Source: Cognatiyoonia sp965661665 (GTDB taxonomy: Bacteria > Pseudomonadota > Alphaproteobacteria > Rhodobacterales > Rhodobacteraceae). From it: 64,000 nucleotides of DNA. Positions within the stretch are counted from its first letter, which is position 1, and each line of letters opens with the position of its first letter. The stretch covers positions 1-64,000 of the forward strand of contig NZ_CBFIEO010000002.1 in the NCBI RefSeq assembly GCF_965661665.1. Reading direction: 5' to 3'. The position numbers were made by a program, and so were the translations under genes. A model generated the notes under the pieces. That model did no database searches and was not told the DNA's origin. It saw only the letters and a program-made list of their open reading frames with translations. Of this stretch, positions 62,167-64,000 are shown piece by piece.

Positions 62167-63681
62167 CTAAGAATCAAACAAATCCGCGAAAATCCGTCGC
62201 ATTTCCGCCTTTTGTACCTTCCCCATCGTGTTGCGTGGCAGTTCAGGCAAAACGATGATTTTTCTCGGCTGTTTGAACTTGGCGAGCTTGTCTGACAACG
62301 CGTTTTTAAGCGCATCTGCGTCAATCGCCACCCCAGACTCTGGCACCACGACGGCAACCACGGCTTCGCCCAAATCCGCGTGGGGGACGCTGATCACCGC
62401 TGACTCCAAGACGCAATCTTCCTCGTCTAAGGCTGCCTCAACCTCTTTCGGATAGATGTTGTAGCCGCCCGCGATGATCAAATCTTTCGCGCGGCCAACA
62501 ATCGTCACATAGCCATCCTTGTCTTGGGTGGCGAGGTCGCCGGTGATGAAAAACCCATCGGGGCGCAACTCTGCCGCCGTTTTCTCGGGCATTTGCCAAT
62601 AGCCTTGGAACACGTTGGGGCCGCGCACCTCAATCTGTCCAACCTCGCCTTGCGCGACTAGCGCACCCGTCTCAGGGTCCGTGATCTTGAGGTCCACATC
62701 GGGCAGGGGCAGGCCAACGGTCCCCGGCTTCCGCGCGCCATCATAGGGGTTTGACGTGCTCATGTTCGTCTCCGTCATCCCGTATCGTTCGAGGATATGA
62801 TGGCCCGTCCGCTCCGTAAACGCGCGGTGCGTCTCAGCCAGTAGTGGCGCACTGCCAGAGATAAAAAGGCGCATGTTCTTGGCTAAATCCTTGGTGAAAC
62901 GGGGGTCATCCAGCAGCCGCGTGTAAAACGTTGGGACGCCCATCATCGTGGTGGCAGTGGGCATCGAGTCGATCAACGCATCGGTGGAGAAGCTCTCGAT
63001 AAACCGCATCGACCCGCCCGTCAGAAGAACGGTATTGATTGCGACGAATAGCCCATGTGTGTGGAAGATCGGCAGCGCGTGTAGCAGTTGGTCGTCAGAC
63101 GTAAACTTCCACAGATCGACCAGCGTCCGCGCGTTGGAAATCAGGTTTTTCTGGCTCAACATCGCGCCCTTTGAGCGACCGGTGGTGCCGGACGTATAAA
63201 GAAATGCAGCCAGATCATCGTCACCACGATCGGTGACACCTGCGCTGGGCACCATTCCATCGCTCAAGGCCGCAAACGTGCCGGTGCCATCGGGGTCCAG
63301 CGTTTCAATCCGCGCACCGGAGACTGCCACGACGGGGGCAAGCGCGTCCAAATTTGCCCCATCGCAGACCAACAAAACCGCGCCGCTGTCGGAGACAAAA
63401 TAGTCGACCTCCGCCGCCGTATAGGCAGGGTTCAGAGGCAAGAAGATAACACCGCGCTGAATGCACGCCGCGCAGAGGGCCAGCGCATCAACGGATTTGC
63501 GCAGTTGCAGCGCCACCCGCTCCCCCATGCCAACCCCAAGGTGGTCCAAAGCCGCCGCCATTTGACCCGCACGCGCGATGAAATCCGCATACGTCACGGT
63601 CGTTCCGGCATCGGTCAATAGGAACCGCGCAGTGCTGCTGATGTGCTGACCAAAGAGGGCGTCGTAGAGGGAATTTGGCAT
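62167..63681 (-). CDS. matB: Malonyl-CoA synthetase (MatB type)
   Basis: 504 residues of the ANL adenylating superfamily. P-loop A3 LYTSGTTGRSKGAMLSQKNL, A5 LERYGMTETNMSTSNPYDGA, A7 FFITGDLATQDKDGYVTIVG, A8 RAKDLIIAGGYNIYPKEVE and A10 lysine in PRNTMGKVQKAEMRRIFADL. MPTATTMMGVPTFYTRLLDD with the RYGMTE motif fits malonate:CoA ligases. It makes malonyl-CoA from malonate. No mdc or malonate transporter genes adjoin. Other acyl substrates remain possible. Confidence 0.88.
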   Translation of the reverse strand: MPNSLYDALFGQHISSTARFLLTDAGTTVTYADFIARAGQMAAALDHLGVGMGERVALQLRKSVDALALCAACIQRGVIFLPLNPAYTAAEVDYFVSDSGAVLLVCDGANLDALAPVVAVSGARIETLDPDGTGTFAALSDGMVPSAGVTDRGDDDLAAFLYTSGTTGRSKGAMLSQKNLISNARTLVDLWKFTSDDQLLHALPIFHTHGLFVAINTVLLTGGSMRFIESFSTDALIDSMPTATTMMGVPTFYTRLLDDPRFTKDLAKNMRLFISGSAPLLAETHRAFTERTGHHILERYGMTETNMSTSNPYDGARKPGTVGLPLPDVDLKITDPETGALVAQGEVGQIEVRGPNVFQGYWQMPEKTAAELRPDGFFITGDLATQDKDGYVTIVGRAKDLIIAGGYNIYPKEVEAALDEEDCVLESAVISVPHADLGEAVVAVVVPESGVAIDADALKNALSDKLAKFKQPRKIIVLPELPRNTMGKVQKAEMRRIFADLFDS

Positions 63682-63862
63682 GGTCGTGCTCCAAACGTAC
63701 TAATTCGCATAGGCGGCAGCGGTGGCGATCTTGTCAACCAAAAGGCTCGCTGGCGATTAGACTTGCGCAACTGCCAGACCTCAATGGAGATGCAAGCAGC
63801 TACGGCGGCTTCGCCCGTCGTATCTAGGGCAAAAGTGACGCCGCACTGTTGCGGATGTATGC

Positions 63863-64000
63863 CTAGGGTTGCGTTCTGAACTGATAGAGATGGTCGTAGT
63901 TCGGCCTTGCGCGACTGTGTACGTCTCTCACCCGCTCTGGCGTCGCGTCTAGTTCCACATATTTGCGCACCTGTGGCTTCAACCCGTCTGAATTGCGCAA
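63863..64000 (-). CDS. Partial unknown gene running off the right end
   Basis: The last 45 codons of a minus-strand frame ending at TAG 63863-63865: LRNSDGLKPQVRKYVELDAT, PERVRDVHSRARPNYDHLYQ, FRTQP. Codon use is coding-like. The family is not recognisable from this piece. About 180 bp between it and matB hold nothing I can name. Confidence 0.5.
   Translation of the reverse strand: MRNSDGLKPQVRKYVELDATPERVRDVHSRARPNYDHLYQFRTQP

Noticed and set aside
1..64000. tRNA genes, CRISPR arrays, prophage or insertion-sequence genes
   Set aside because: I looked for cloverleaf-like arms, regularly spaced direct repeats, transposase or integrase motifs and terminal inverted repeats and found none that I could support.

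Overview
The window is a chromosomal segment from an alphaproteobacterium, most likely Rhodobacteraceae (Roseobacter group). The evidence is a MipZ division ATPase, the rpsP-rimM-trmD-rplS-rpmE order, a split F0 operon (atpI-B-E-b'-b) away from F1, the MoxR/DUF58/DUF4159 cluster, a heterotetrameric sarcosine oxidase operon, and a VPLPA-CTERM tail. The genus is not fixed by the sequence. The heavy load of decayed genes would fit Octadecabacter-like polar relatives, but that is only a suggestion. I found no rRNA, tRNA, CRISPR array, prophage or intact insertion sequence.

Layout. 0-4 kb: pcaC-like gene, mipZ, a DEAD-box helicase and an MFS transporter with two in-frame stops. 4.2-10 kb (minus strand): rpmE, rplS, trmD, rimM, a 46-residue membrane ORF, rpsP, chorismate mutase, a GNAT enzyme and ffh, preceded by a strongly folded leader. 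10.2-14.3 kb: LysR and ArsR regulators, then the F0 ATP synthase operon with a clear terminator. 14.3-16.3 kb: decayed ridA and WYL-regulator genes, then an intact GntR/FadR regulator. 16.3-25.8 kb: OmpA-like lipoprotein, Ada-type repair protein, nth, a PfkB kinase, an unknown protein, a rearranged pseudogene patch, HIT protein, ABC ATPase, zinc-finger protein and polA. 25.8-28.9 kb: decayed hydrolase, decayed lipoprotein, hsp20 and a decayed trypsin-like protease. 28.9-33 kb: glycolate oxidase glcDEF. 33-41.4 kb: DUF599 protein, a broken secreted protein, and a four-gene MoxR-DUF58-BatA/DUF4159-TM operon divergent from a DUF1285 gene. 41.4-47.2 kb: PhyH dioxygenase, VOC protein, broken WYL regulator, succinate-semialdehyde dehydrogenase, L,D-transpeptidase and two small membrane proteins. 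47.3-51.5 kb: deoC with an ALDH16-type dehydrogenase, and a broken AraC regulator. 51.5-57 kb: rpe, a wrecked two-component system and xylBA. 57-62.1 kb: soxBDAG. 62.2-63.7 kb: malonyl-CoA synthetase. The window ends in a partial gene.

Three regulatory observations stand out. First, the GntR regulator at 16.2 kb and the glcDEF promoter at 32.9 kb carry the same dyad (AATTGGT-N11-ACC) at the same distance from their start codons, which links them as a regulon. Second, hsp20 has a sigma-32-like promoter followed by a leader with the hallmarks of a ROSE RNA thermometer. Third, the ffh upstream region is a chain of GC-rich hairpins that may be a structured RNA.

About thirteen genes are broken by nonsense changes, small indels or truncation, while all housekeeping genes are intact. 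Transcriptional regulators (two WYL, one AraC, one two-component pair) are strongly represented among the casualties. This points to ongoing loss of accessory regulation and transport.
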